Below, one piece after another: positions 23,011 to 31,851 of a DNA stretch of 64,000 bases (the stretch's first letter is position 1; each line of letters opens with the position of its first letter). Under the pieces are notes generated by a model, which searched no databases, was not told the DNA's origin, and was given only the letters and a program-made list of their open reading frames with translations. The position numbers and the translations under genes were made by a program. Source of the DNA: JAJPKK01 sp963802745 (GTDB lineage Bacteria > Pseudomonadota > Alphaproteobacteria > Rhizobiales > Xanthobacteraceae). Location: contig CAWDKL010000060.1 in assembly GCA_963802745.1 (NCBI GenBank), forward strand, positions 50,439-114,438, in the 5' to 3' direction.

Positions 23011-24129
23011 TTAGTTTCGCTTCGCCGTCGCGACCAGGAGTTCCCACAGCGGTTTGAGCTCCGGCTTGGTCTTGACGATATCGTCGCCGACCGAACTGAG
23101 CTTCGCCATAAGTTCGGCCTTGTCGGCGGCCGGTAGTTCGATAAAAATACCGCCGTTGTCAACCCATACTTTGCGTTGGGCGGCGATGAAATCGAGCGAC
23201 CACGGGATCACCTCGGCACCGGCCTGCCTACTGGCCGCCATCACAATCCCCTGCAGGTCGGACGGCAAACCGTCGAACCAGCGTTTGCTGATCATCGCAA
23301 TGCCGAAAATTTGCGACTGACCGGTCTCGGTTATGTACCTCGCCATGTCGTAATACCGCATCGCGCTGAACACCCCCGGCGAGCCGAAACCGCCGTCAAC
23401 CGCTCCCTGTTGCAACGCCGTCAGCATATCCGGGAGCGCGAGCGGGATTCCGGTCGCGCCGAGCCGCGTGATCTGTTCCATCTGGAACGGCGATGCCAGC
23501 ACCCGCACCTTTTTGCCCTTGAACGCCGCGAGGGTGCGAAACGGTGCCCGCATCGCGAAGGCAGACGGACCGGTGAAGAACAGGCTCGCCCCGATCAAAC
23601 CCTTGTTGGCGCCGAGGGCCAGAAACGCCGCGGAGAACTTCGGATCCGCGATGACCTTCAAGGCATGCGCCTCGTCGCGGAACAGTGTCGGCGCGCTCAG
23701 GAGCTCGAAACGCGGATCCACGCCGACCAGGAACTCCGGCGGACCGACCCAGATCTGGACGGAGCCAAGCTGCGTGCTCTCGACCATGCTCGGGACGGGG
23801 CCCAGCTGACTCGCCGGGTAAAGCTCCGCCCTGAGGCGGCCACCGCTGTTCTGCTCGACCAAAACCGCGAAGCGCTTCATCCACTCGTGCTGCGCGTCAT
23901 TGACCGTGGCGGTGGCGAGCTTGACGATCCTGGATTGCGCCGCAGCGCCATCCGTGAACGCTATCAAAAGTGCCACGGCGGCCGCGCAGGTCATCGTCCA
24001 GACGACCCACGATACGTTGCTGGCAAAACCGAGACTTCTCAGGGCCACTGGTAGCCCCCATTTTTCCTGCGACACCTCGTCGGCGCGCGAAGCTGAAAAC
24101 CGTGATTTATATAAGTATACATCTTTCAT
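23011..24129 (-). CDS. TRAP transporter substrate-binding protein, DctP type
   Basis: The 372-residue product reads MKDVYLYK at ATG 24129 and has an extended N-terminus before the hydrophobic signal (CAAAVALLIAFTDGAAAQ); a shorter start inside this region is possible. DctP-family features include LAPSQLGP-like PASQLGPVPSMVEST, FFTGPSAFAMR and the GKKVRVLASPFQMEQ motif. The periplasmic receptor normally works with DctQ and DctM membrane subunits, which are missing here. The ligand is unknown. Confidence 0.85.
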   Translation of the reverse strand: MKDVYLYKSRFSASRADEVSQEKWGLPVALRSLGFASNVSWVVWTMTCAAAVALLIAFTDGAAAQSRIVKLATATVNDAQHEWMKRFAVLVEQNSGGRLRAELYPASQLGPVPSMVESTQLGSVQIWVGPPEFLVGVDPRFELLSAPTLFRDEAHALKVIADPKFSAAFLALGANKGLIGASLFFTGPSAFAMRAPFRTLAAFKGKKVRVLASPFQMEQITRLGATGIPLALPDMLTALQQGAVDGGFGSPGVFSAMRYYDMARYITETGQSQIFGIAMISKRWFDGLPSDLQGIVMAASRQAGAEVIPWSLDFIAAQRKVWVDNGGIFIELPAADKAELMAKLSSVGDDIVKTKPELKPLWELLVATAKRN

Positions 24130-24441
24130 AAAGCAAACACCAGCGTGCTCCAAGACGGTGCCTGTGCCAGCATGTCGCGCCGGACACAAACCAGCCGCAT
24201 CCACTGTCGGCCCATCACAAGTCATTGAAAGACAGCATAATATTTATTACACCGCGGCCGTCACAAGGCCCCGCGCGTGCCCCGATCGCGGCGGGCGGAC
24301 ATTTCCCCCCAAGCAAAAGCGCAGCCATTCGTCCCGAACCCGCCGGGGAGGAGCGAATGATCCTTCACGGGTCGGCTGTTGCCCAGCGTTACCCGGACCG
24401 GTCCGGCTGTCTCTGAGACTTGGCGAACTGCTTGATTTCAT

Positions 24442-24518
24442 TGGCGCGCTCGGAGAGATTCGAACTCCCGACCCTCAGATTCGAAGTCTGATGCTCTATC
24501 CAGCTGAGCTACGAGCGC
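24442..24518 (-). tRNA. tRNA-Arg (anticodon UCG)
   Basis: Reading the minus strand from 24518, acceptor GCGCTCG pairs with CGAGCGC, the D-arm is GCTCAGCTGGATAGAGC, the anticodon arm TCAGA-CTTCGAA-TCTGA places TCG in the loop centre, and the T-arm is GGGAG-TTCGAAT-CTCTC. CCA is encoded at the 3' end (24442-24444). It reads CGA codons. It lies between the DctP gene and hisF. Confidence 0.95.
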
Positions 24519-24838
24519 TTACCAACGTGTCCGGCCGCCGCCCGGGTGAAGCCGGAGATCAAAGGTGCCCGCGCGCGAACCGCCGGCACGCTATAGCGCA
24601 TTTCGAAGCTGCGGCGCCAGCGCTGTTGCGCAGGGGCGGGTGGCTCTGATCGCGCACCAGCTATGGTCTTTCTTCCCTCGACGGCCGGCGATCGCCCACA
24701 GGGCCTGTTGACCTCAGCTTGGCCCAGGTCAGACCAAAGCTGCCGCGGTTCCTGCTCTTGGCCTTCGACCGAGTCCGGAACCACGCGGGCACATGATAGG
24801 AACGACAAGACCGTCGAACCGGAGCGCTCACGCGGGCA
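24519..24838. other. Gap without a gene
   Basis: The 320 bases between tRNA-Arg and the hisF stop hold no recognisable gene or repeat. In many Hyphomicrobiales hisE follows hisF at this position; it is not present here. Confidence 0.4.
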
Positions 24839-25615
24839 TCATGACCGCGCCCGCATCGGCAAACCGGCCGCCGCCATGTACGTCTTGGCATCGAGGATGG
24901 TGTATTCGCCGAAATGAAAGATGGAGGCGGCCAGCACCGCGGCCGCGTGTCCGTCGCGCACGCCGGCGACCAGGTGATCGAGATTTCCGACCCCGCCGGA
25001 GGCGATCACCGGCACCGTCACGGCGTCCGCGATCGCCCGCGTCAGCGCAATGTCGAAGCCCTGACGGGTGCCGTCGCGATCCATCGAAGTCAGCAGGATT
25101 TCCCCGGCCCCGAGCGCCACCACCTCCTGCGCATAGGCGATGGCGTCAAGCCCGGTGGGCTTGCGGCCGCCATGGGTGAAAATCTCCCAGCGATCGGTCT
25201 CGCCCGGCAGCGACACCTTCTTGGCGTCGATCGCCACCACGATGCACTGGTCGCCGAATTTTTCCGCGGCTTCCTTGACGAAGGCGCGCCGGCTGACCGC
25301 CGCCGTGTTGATAGAAACCTTGTCGGCGCCCGATTGCAGCAGCGCGCGAATGTCCGCCACCGTGCGCACGCCGCCCCCGACGGTGAGCGGCATGAAACAG
25401 GCCTCCGCGGTGCGCCGTACCACGTCGAGAATGATCCCGCGATCTTCGTGGCTTGCCGTGATGTCGAGGAAGCACAGTTCGTCGGCGCCCGCCGCGTCAT
25501 AGGCGATCGCGGCTTCGACCGGGTCGCCGGCGTCCCGCAGATTGACGAAATTGATGCCCTTGACCACCCGGCCGTCCTTGACGTCGAGGCAAGGGATGAC
25601 GCGAATCTTCAGCAA
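24839..25615 (-). CDS. hisF: Imidazole glycerol phosphate synthase subunit HisF
   Basis: The 258-residue (beta-alpha)8 barrel opens MLKIRVIPCLDVKDGRVVKG with the catalytic Asp11, and the second catalytic Asp is in CIVVAIDAKKV. Phosphate-binding loops VGGGVRTVAD and ASGGVGNLDHL are intact. With HisH it makes imidazole glycerol phosphate and AICAR from PRFAR. It follows hisA by three bases on the minus strand in the order hisB-DUF2628-hisH-hisA-hisF. Confidence 0.97.
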   Translation of the reverse strand: MLKIRVIPCLDVKDGRVVKGINFVNLRDAGDPVEAAIAYDAAGADELCFLDITASHEDRGIILDVVRRTAEACFMPLTVGGGVRTVADIRALLQSGADKVSINTAAVSRRAFVKEAAEKFGDQCIVVAIDAKKVSLPGETDRWEIFTHGGRKPTGLDAIAYAQEVVALGAGEILLTSMDRDGTRQGFDIALTRAIADAVTVPVIASGGVGNLDHLVAGVRDGHAAAVLAASIFHFGEYTILDAKTYMAAAGLPMRARS

Positions 25616-25618
25616 ACG

Positions 25619-26362
25619 TCACCTCTGTTGCGCGCGCGCGTTGCGGATGAGGCGCAACGCATCGGCGGCATTGAGTTGTCCGCTATAGAGCGCGCGGCCC
25701 GCGATGGCTCCTGCCAGTTTTTTGGCGCGCGGTTCCAGCAGCCGGTGAATATCGCCGATCGACGCCAGGCCCCCGGAGGCGATGACCGGAATGTCGATCG
25801 CGTCGGCAAGCGCGATGGTGGCGTCGAAATTCAGTCCCTTGAGGATGCCGTCGCGGGATATATCCGTATAGATGATGGCGGCGACGCCGGCATCCTCGAA
25901 ACGGCGCGCGATATCGAGCGCCGATAGGGCGGAGGTCTCCGCCCAGCCCTGCACGGCCACATAGCCGTCGCGGGCGTCGAGCCCGACCGCGATGCGCTTC
26001 GGCCATTTGCGCGCGGCCTCTTTCACCAGCACCGGGTCGCGCACTGCGGCGGTGCCGATGACGACGCGGTCAACCCCTTTATCGAGCCAGGCCGCAATGG
26101 TTGCGAGGTCGCGGATGCCGCCGCCGAGCTGGACCGGAAGCGGCACGCTTTCAAGAATCCGCTCAATGGCGCCGGCATTGACCGGATGGCCCGCAAAGGC
26201 GCCGTTTAAATCGACCACATGCAGGTATTCAAACCCTTCAGCTTCGAAGCTCAGCGCCTGCGCGGCGGCGTCACGGTTGAACACGGTCGCGCGCTTCATA
26301 TCGCCCTGCTCAAGGCGTACGCACACCCCGTCTTTAAGATCGATGGCGGGAAACAGGATCAA
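25619..26362 (-). CDS. hisA: ProFAR isomerase HisA
   Basis: The 247-residue barrel enzyme has FPAIDLKDGVCVRLEQGD with catalytic Asp8, GLDARDG with the second Asp, and VQLGGGIRDL plus ASGGLASIGD phosphate loops. It isomerises ProFAR to PRFAR, feeding the HisF/HisH step encoded on either side. The gene is intact, unlike its upstream neighbour hisH. Confidence 0.97.
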   Translation of the reverse strand: MILFPAIDLKDGVCVRLEQGDMKRATVFNRDAAAQALSFEAEGFEYLHVVDLNGAFAGHPVNAGAIERILESVPLPVQLGGGIRDLATIAAWLDKGVDRVVIGTAAVRDPVLVKEAARKWPKRIAVGLDARDGYVAVQGWAETSALSALDIARRFEDAGVAAIIYTDISRDGILKGLNFDATIALADAIDIPVIASGGLASIGDIHRLLEPRAKKLAGAIAGRALYSGQLNAADALRLIRNARAQQR

Positions 26363-26406
26363 GGTTTTGACTCTTCACCACACACGCGGATCGGCCACTC
26401 GGCAAA

Positions 26407-27058
26407 TCAGGGCTTCCACTTGAGGAAATTAGCGATCAACGCAAGCCCAAGTTTCTGACTCTTCTCGGGATGGAATTGGGTACCGGCATAATTGTCGCGC
26501 CCGACTAGCGCCGTAACCGGGCCGCCGTAGTCGGATTCCGCCACCAGGTCGCCGGTATCCCCGACTTGTAGATGGTAGCTGTGCACAAAGTAAGCGTGCA
26601 GCCCCTCCGGCCCCAGCGGAATCCCCGCGAGCAGCGGATGCGGCCGGTGCGCCTCAAGAGTGTTCCAGCCCATGTGGGGAATTTTCAGCGCGGCGATCGT
26701 GGGGGCTGATTCGGCACACCTCTCCGGCGACCCAGCCCAACCCCTCGGTGACGGTGTATTCGCGCCCGCGCTGCGCCATCAGCTGCATGCCGACGCAGAT
26801 TCCGAGGAACGGTTTGCCTTGTTTGCGCACCGCCTCGTCGAGAGCCTCGACCATGCCGGGCACCTGATCGAGGCCGCGCCGGCAATCCGCGAAGGCGCCA
26901 ACCCCCGGCAGTACCACCCGCTCGGCCGTGCGCAGCGCCTGCGGATCGTTGGTAACGTTAATGATTTGGGATGAGCCGCTGTCGCGCGCCGCACGCTCGA
27001 ACGCCTTGGCGGCCGAGTGCAGGTTGCCGGATCCGTAATCGATGATGGCGACGCTCAC
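26407..27058 (-). pseudogene. hisH: Imidazole glycerol phosphate synthase subunit HisH, frameshifted
   Basis: The first frame (ATG 27058) holds IIDYGSGNLHSAAKAF, LPGVGAFADC and the nucleophile FLGICVGMQLM. The second frame holds HMGWNTLE, HSYHL and the catalytic HPEKSQ. They join into a normal glutaminase of about 217 residues if one base of the G5 run at 26701-26705 is dropped, giving RISPTIAALKIPHMGW. HisH is essential for histidine synthesis from glutamine and its neighbours are intact, so a homopolymer sequencing error is the likeliest cause. Confidence 0.92.
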
Positions 27059-27507
27059 CGGACGCCCCCGGGCTGCGGCTCCTCCACGTCACCCCCGAGG
27101 ACGGCGTCAGGGTCCGGCGCCGGCGTAGACTGCCGGGTGCTGAAAAACCGCCATTCCGCCATCGCCAGATCGTCCGCGATGACCGTGCCGCGGTCGTGCC
27201 AGCCCCGCCGGATCAAAGTCCAGCGCCGCAAATTGGTGGCCTCGAGGCCGATCAGCAGATCGACAAGCAGCGCGATCGCGAACCACGCCGCGGAAGAGAC
27301 GCCCATCCGCGACAGCCCAAACGCCAACAGCCCCGTCAACACGAGATAAATGATCAGCACGCGCCAGAGCCGCCGCCAGATCATCCACAGCGGGCCGAGC
27401 AGAAAAGCGCCCCAGCCAAAGCGCTCGCGCAGGAACACGAACCGGTCGGCCAGTTCGCTGTCGCTGCGATTACGCCGCGGAGGTTCTAAAACTGCATAAG
27501 CCGGCAT
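27055..27507 (-). CDS. DUF2628 family membrane protein
   Basis: A 150-residue protein beginning MPAYAVLEPPRR with the RFVFLRERFGWGAFLLGPLW motif that marks DUF2628, followed by two hydrophobic helices (residues about 45-95). The stop overlaps the hisH start (ATGA), placing it inside the histidine operon. It has no known role in histidine synthesis; it is a regular passenger in this operon in related bacteria. Confidence 0.82.
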   Translation of the reverse strand: MPAYAVLEPPRRNRSDSELADRFVFLRERFGWGAFLLGPLWMIWRRLWRVLIIYLVLTGLLAFGLSRMGVSSAAWFAIALLVDLLIGLEATNLRRWTLIRRGWHDRGTVIADDLAMAEWRFFSTRQSTPAPDPDAVLGGDVEEPQPGGVR

Positions 27508-27592
27508 GGATGATCCCGTGTTGAGGCGGCGCGAAACGTGCAATGCCGCCAGTCTGCACTTTTTCCGATATTGTGCGTCGGCAGCGATACCA

Positions 27593-28186
27593 TCACCCGC
27601 CGAGCAAACCCTTGGTTGACGGAATTTCGTCCTTGGCGCGGGGATCGATCGCGACCGCTGTGCGCAGCGCACGCGCGAGCCCTTTGAAGCACGACTCGCA
27701 TATATGATGATCGTTGGCACCGTAAAGCGTTTCGACATGCAATGCGATGCCGGCATTCATGGCGAACGCCTGGAACCACTCCCGGACCAGTTCGGTATCG
27801 AATGTGCCGATCTTATCGTGCCCGAACGTCACGCGAAATACCAGAAACGGCCGTCCGGATATATCGATGGCCACGCGCGTGAGCGTCTCGTCCATCGGTA
27901 AGTGAACATCAGAATACCGGGTCATGCCTTTCATGTCGCCGAGCGCCTGCTTCACGGCTTGTCCGAGCGCGATCCCGACATCTTCGGTCGTATGATGGTA
28001 GTCAACGTGAAGATCGCCGGCGGCTTTCACGTCGATATCGATCCGGGAGTGGCGGGCCAGCAAATCCAGCATGTGGTCGAGAAATCCGATGCCGGTGGCG
28101 ACCGACGCGGTTCCCCGCCCATCGAGATCGATCGCAACCGCGACGTCGGTTTCCGAGGTGGTGCGTTTGACCGCCGCCTTGCGCAT
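27593..28186 (-). CDS. hisB: Imidazoleglycerol-phosphate dehydratase HisB
   Basis: The 197-residue enzyme has metal-binding motifs DHMLDLLARH, DYHHTTEDVGIALG and NDHHICESCFKGLARAL. It converts imidazole glycerol phosphate to imidazole acetol phosphate and uses two Mn ions bound by those His and Glu residues. ATG 28186 follows ggag; an in-frame ATG at 28216 would add ten residues but is poorly placed for a ribosome binding site. It heads the minus-strand his cluster. Confidence 0.96.
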   Translation of the reverse strand: MRKAAVKRTTSETDVAVAIDLDGRGTASVATGIGFLDHMLDLLARHSRIDIDVKAAGDLHVDYHHTTEDVGIALGQAVKQALGDMKGMTRYSDVHLPMDETLTRVAIDISGRPFLVFRVTFGHDKIGTFDTELVREWFQAFAMNAGIALHVETLYGANDHHICESCFKGLARALRTAVAIDPRAKDEIPSTKGLLGG

Positions 28187-28389
28187 GTCGCGTGTTCTCC
28201 GGAATGAAGCCGCCATCCTTGTAGCAAGGAGCGGTGCCGTTAGCCACGGTGGACGGGCGGTAAACGGGGGGCTGGAATAGAGCGGACTCGGCGTCCGCGC
28301 ACGTTCGACGCCGGTCGTCCGGGAAACCTGCGGTTCGCGCTGTGGATGCCGCCTGGTAGTTTCAGCGCGATTTTGCCAATCCTACTTGC

Positions 28390-29013
28390 TCAAGCATTGT
28401 CCTTAAGCCAAGCCTCGATAGCGCGACAGATATCCGCATACGTAAGCTCGCTCACATTCAACTTGAGGCCGTTCGACCTAACCGGCAGTTGTCGTGAAAA
28501 TATGGTATACTGTTTAGCGATATGATCGCCACCAGGCAAGGAATTTCGCGACTGCCGGCAGGTGTCGAGCCAGTCGCGGACCTGGCGGATCGCGATTGTC
28601 GCGTTTCCTTTGTGAACCGCGATGTCCTGGCCCGAGATGTCGGACAACGCGGCACGATACCGATATCCGCCATGATCGAGAACAAGGGCAATCTTTTGCT
28701 TTTGCAGGCGCGAACCGAATCTTTTCGCGCCGAAGAATAATCCCAATTCGAACGGCATATTGAAACGGGCAAGCTTCGTATTCGGATCAAGTTTCATGTA
28801 AGAAATATCATGAATGCCAAACTGTGATTGTTCGACAATATTCGCGATCTTGGCCAGTCTGTTTTCCGACGAATCGCTGATTTCCAAAGCACAGCGTGGC
28901 CGAAACCCGCAGGAATAAATCGAGAACACAATAGCTCGGAAAACTTTTTGATACTCAAGAGAAAACGGACAGTTTATAAAAAAATTAATATGATAGAGGC
29001 CTTGCGGAGGCAT
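28390..29013 (-). CDS. TIR-like fold protein, putative nucleotide-targeting effector
   Basis: The 207-residue protein has FFINCPFSLEYQ near the start, CGFRPRCALEISDSSENRL, QFGIHDIS, and RFNMPFELGLFFGAKRFG around Glu89. The last motif recalls the NVxFELGxFxG segment of TIR-like effectors, whose Glu can be catalytic in NAD cleavage. The fold assignment is my inference. A C-terminal stretch (ELTYADICRAIEAWLKDN) looks like a separate helix. It follows a small basic protein gene by six bases, and the pair interrupts the hisB-hslV neighbourhood with visibly lower GC. Confidence 0.6.
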   Translation of the reverse strand: MPPQGLYHINFFINCPFSLEYQKVFRAIVFSIYSCGFRPRCALEISDSSENRLAKIANIVEQSQFGIHDISYMKLDPNTKLARFNMPFELGLFFGAKRFGSRLQKQKIALVLDHGGYRYRAALSDISGQDIAVHKGNATIAIRQVRDWLDTCRQSRNSLPGGDHIAKQYTIFSRQLPVRSNGLKLNVSELTYADICRAIEAWLKDNA

Positions 29014-29019
29014 GAATTA

Positions 29020-29265
29020 TCACTTTTTAAGTGCCTTCGACCAGTCCTCGACAGTCGTCGCCGACTTCGCCGGCGATACAAAGATCGTCCTGCCGGATTT
29101 AGTGACGATGGTGTCGGCATGGTCTACGCGACGAGATGAGCGCTTCGCATCAATCACCCCTTCCGGAGCAAGCTTCTTGGCACGTTCCGACGCCTTGTGA
29201 GAACCGCGAATTTCACGCTCACCTGACCGCGGGGGCGTGTGTCTCGGCTTGGGGGTCTTAGCCAT
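29020..29265 (-). CDS. Small basic protein in operon with TIR-like gene
   Basis: An 81-residue Lys/Arg-rich protein (MAKTPKPRHTPPRSG, then KSGRTIFVSPAKSATTVEDW). The start is chosen because aaggagg ends directly at an ATG at 29271, too close to be used, while ATG 29265 has a six-base spacer. It could bind nucleic acid or act as antitoxin or cofactor for the next gene, but nothing in the sequence proves either. No homologous family comes to mind. Confidence 0.6.
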   Translation of the reverse strand: MAKTPKPRHTPPRSGEREIRGSHKASERAKKLAPEGVIDAKRSSRRVDHADTIVTKSGRTIFVSPAKSATTVEDWSKALKK

Positions 29266-29413
29266 GTCCATCCTCCTTCAGGCAATCCAATCCAGATCCG
29301 TCAGATAGGCGGCAGCGTCGGATGCAGGTCGCGTCGATCATTTTCGACGATAACTGTGTGCCGGATAATGCGAAACCGCAAGAGGGCGCTTGACGGAGTT
29401 GAGACCAGCAAGC

Positions 29414-29506
29414 GGCCCGGATGAGCGGCCGCCCCGTAGTCGCATCAGCGTAGCGATATACCTGAAAATCAGTCCAGGATGTCGCGACCAAAAGGTCGCT
29501 CATCCC
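29414..29506. repeat. Degenerate palindromic repeat, family D
   Basis: gcccggatgagcggc at the left and ggtcgctcatccc at the right resemble the arms of the copies at 18208-18285 and 36361-36440, with an altered middle. It lies in the 400-base gap between the two-gene islet and hslV, which otherwise shows nothing recognisable. Confidence 0.4.
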
Positions 29507-29672
29507 TTCCTGGCTCCGGTCGTCATCGTCTGTCGTAGTGCGTACCCGTGATGGCATCGGGGGTTGGGATGCCGACCTAACTGACAAGGCCGCCGAGGCT
29601 TCCCCGGATGTCGCAATGCGATTTGCGTTCGCACCGCGGAGTGCCTAAATCAGCTTTCCGTCAGTGCGAGTC

Positions 29673-30233
29673 ATGTGCATGCAATCCCAACAGTCCGACG
29701 TTTGGCACGGCACCACGATCCTCACCGTGCGCAAGGGCGGCACGGTCGCCATCGGGGGCGACGGCCAGGTGTCGATCGGCCAGACCATCGTGAAGGCCAA
29801 CGCCAAAAAGGTACGCCGGCTCGCCAAGGGCGACGTGATCGGCGGCTTCGCCGGCGCGACCGCCGACGCTTTCACGCTGTTCGAGCGGCTGGAGGGCAAG
29901 CTGGAGCAGTATCCGGGCCAGCTCATGCGCGCCGCCGTGGAACTTGCCAAGGACTGGCGGACCGACCGCTATCTGCGCCGGCTGGAGGCAATGATGATCG
30001 TCGCCGATCCCCAGGTATCGCTGGTGCTGACCGGAACCGGCGACGTGCTGGAGCCCGAGAACAGCGTGATGGGCATCGGGTCCGGCGGCAACTATGCGCT
30101 GGCCGCCGCCCGCGCGCTGATCGATACCGATATCGACGCCGAGGCGATCGTCCGCAAGGCAATGGCGATCGCGGCCGATATTTGCGTCTACACCAACCGC
30201 AACGTCACCGTCGAAACCTTGAAAAGCAACTGA
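29673..30233 (+). CDS. hslV: ATP-dependent protease subunit HslV
   Basis: The N-terminal threonine protease motif WHGTTILTVRKGG is present, with the Thr exposed after processing, followed by GDGQVSIGQTIVKANAKK and GFAGATADAFTL. The length of 186 residues is normal. The start is uncertain between ATG 29673 and ATG 29679; no clear ribosome binding site is seen. HslV forms the proteolytic core of HslUV, with hslU encoded next. Confidence 0.96.
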   Translation: MCMQSQQSDVWHGTTILTVRKGGTVAIGGDGQVSIGQTIVKANAKKVRRLAKGDVIGGFAGATADAFTLFERLEGKLEQYPGQLMRAAVELAKDWRTDRYLRRLEAMMIVADPQVSLVLTGTGDVLEPENSVMGIGSGGNYALAAARALIDTDIDAEAIVRKAMAIAADICVYTNRNVTVETLKSN

Positions 30234-30279
30234 GCAGAGCGATGCCGATTGCGTGCAAATCTTTGGCCGTAGGTCGTCC

Positions 30280-31587
30280 ATGACGGATTTCTCCCCCCGC
30301 GAGATCGTTTCCGAACTCGATCGCTTCATCATCGGACAAGGCGACGCCAAGCGCGCCGTGGCCATCGCGCTGCGCAACCGGTGGCGCCGGCTGCAGCTCG
30401 ACGAAAAGCTGCGCGAAGAGGTGATGCCCAAAAATATCCTGATGATCGGCCCGACCGGGGTCGGCAAGACCGAAATTTCCCGCCGCCTCGCCAAGCTTGC
30501 CGGCGCGCCCTTCATCAAGGTCGAGGCGACCAAATTTACCGAGGTCGGCTATGTGGGCCGCGATGTCGAGCAGATCGTGCGCGACCTGCTCGAGATCGGC
30601 ATCGGTCAAACCCGCGAGCGAAAGCGCAAGGACGTGCAGGCACGCGCGCATCTGGCCGCCGAGGAGCGGGTGGTCGATGCCCTGGTCGGCGCCACGGCGA
30701 GCGCGTCCACCAAGGATAGTTTCCGCAAAAAACTGCGGGCCGGCGAACTTGACGACAAGGAGATCGAGATCGAGGTGCAGGGCGGTGGCGGCGGCGGCAT
30801 GCCGCTGTTCGAGATACCCGGAATGCCGGGCGCCCATATGGGCGCCATCTCGATCGGCGATATTTTGGGCAAAATGGGCGGCCGCACCAAGACCAGGCGC
30901 GTCGCCGTCAAGGATTCCATCGAGCTTTTGATCAACGAGGAATCCGATAAGCTGCTCGATCAGGATCGGCTGGTGCAGGAAGCCATTACAATCGTGGAAA
31001 ACAACGGCATCGTTTTCCTCGACGAAATCGACAAGATTTGCGCGCGGGACGGCCGCATCGGCGGTGATGTGTCGCGCGAGGGCGTGCAGCGCGACCTGTT
31101 GCCCCTGATCGAGGGCACGACCGTCTCGACCAAGCACGGCAGTGTCAAAACCGACCACATCCTTTTCATCGCCTCGGGCGCGTTTCACCTCGCCAAGCCG
31201 TCGGATCTGCTGCCGGAGCTGCAGGGCCGCCTGCCGATCCGGGTCGAGCTCAAGCCGCTCACCCGCGACGACCTGAAACGCATCCTGACCGAGCCGGAGG
31301 CCTCGCTCATCAAGCAATATGTGGCGTTGATGGAGACGGAGGGCGTGACGCTGCACTTCTCCGATGACGCCATCGATGCGCTGGCGGATGTCACGGTCTC
31401 GGTCAATTCGATGGTGGAAAACATCGGGGCGCGGCGGCTGCAGACCGTCATGGAGCGCGTGCTCGACGACATTTCATTCGGCGCCCCCGACCGGACCGGC
31501 GACTCTGTCACGATCGACGGCGATTACGTGAGGAGCCGGGTTGCTGATCTGGCCAAGAATGCGGATCTGAGCCGGTTTATCTTGTAG
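30280..31587 (+). CDS. hslU: ATP-dependent protease ATPase subunit HslU
   Basis: The 435-residue AAA+ unfoldase has MTDFSPREIVSELDRFIIG at the N-terminus, Walker A GPTGVGKTE near residue 60, Walker B IVFLDEIDKI, and the C-terminal sensor region ENIGARRLQTVMERVL. The gap of 46 bases from hslV and shared strand indicate one operon. HslU feeds unfolded substrates to HslV under stress. Confidence 0.97.
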   Translation: MTDFSPREIVSELDRFIIGQGDAKRAVAIALRNRWRRLQLDEKLREEVMPKNILMIGPTGVGKTEISRRLAKLAGAPFIKVEATKFTEVGYVGRDVEQIVRDLLEIGIGQTRERKRKDVQARAHLAAEERVVDALVGATASASTKDSFRKKLRAGELDDKEIEIEVQGGGGGGMPLFEIPGMPGAHMGAISIGDILGKMGGRTKTRRVAVKDSIELLINEESDKLLDQDRLVQEAITIVENNGIVFLDEIDKICARDGRIGGDVSREGVQRDLLPLIEGTTVSTKHGSVKTDHILFIASGAFHLAKPSDLLPELQGRLPIRVELKPLTRDDLKRILTEPEASLIKQYVALMETEGVTLHFSDDAIDALADVTVSVNSMVENIGARRLQTVMERVLDDISFGAPDRTGDSVTIDGDYVRSRVADLAKNADLSRFIL

Positions 31588-31851
31588 GTGCGGGACCGCT
31601 CCCGACGCGCAGCGCCGCGATCAGGTTGGGCCGCCTTCGGGCCGGATCAGAGGGGCACGACACCGGCCGCGTGGGTCCTGCGAATGATTTGGACATCGTG
31701 ATCTGCCTATGGTGTTGTTCGGCTGATGCAGGGCGTGACCACCGTCACCATGCTGTCGAAGCGGTGTGCAAGGGATTCCTTAAGCATAAATCCTTTAATC
31801 GCATCGAGCTGCGGCTTCGTTGCGGGCGGCAGGATCATCGGAGGGGTGCCA

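Noticed and set aside
26650..27058. Programmed frameshift in hisH
   Set aside because: HisH is not known to use recoding, and the shift sits in a plain G5 run without a stimulatory structure; sequencing error or mutation is simpler.
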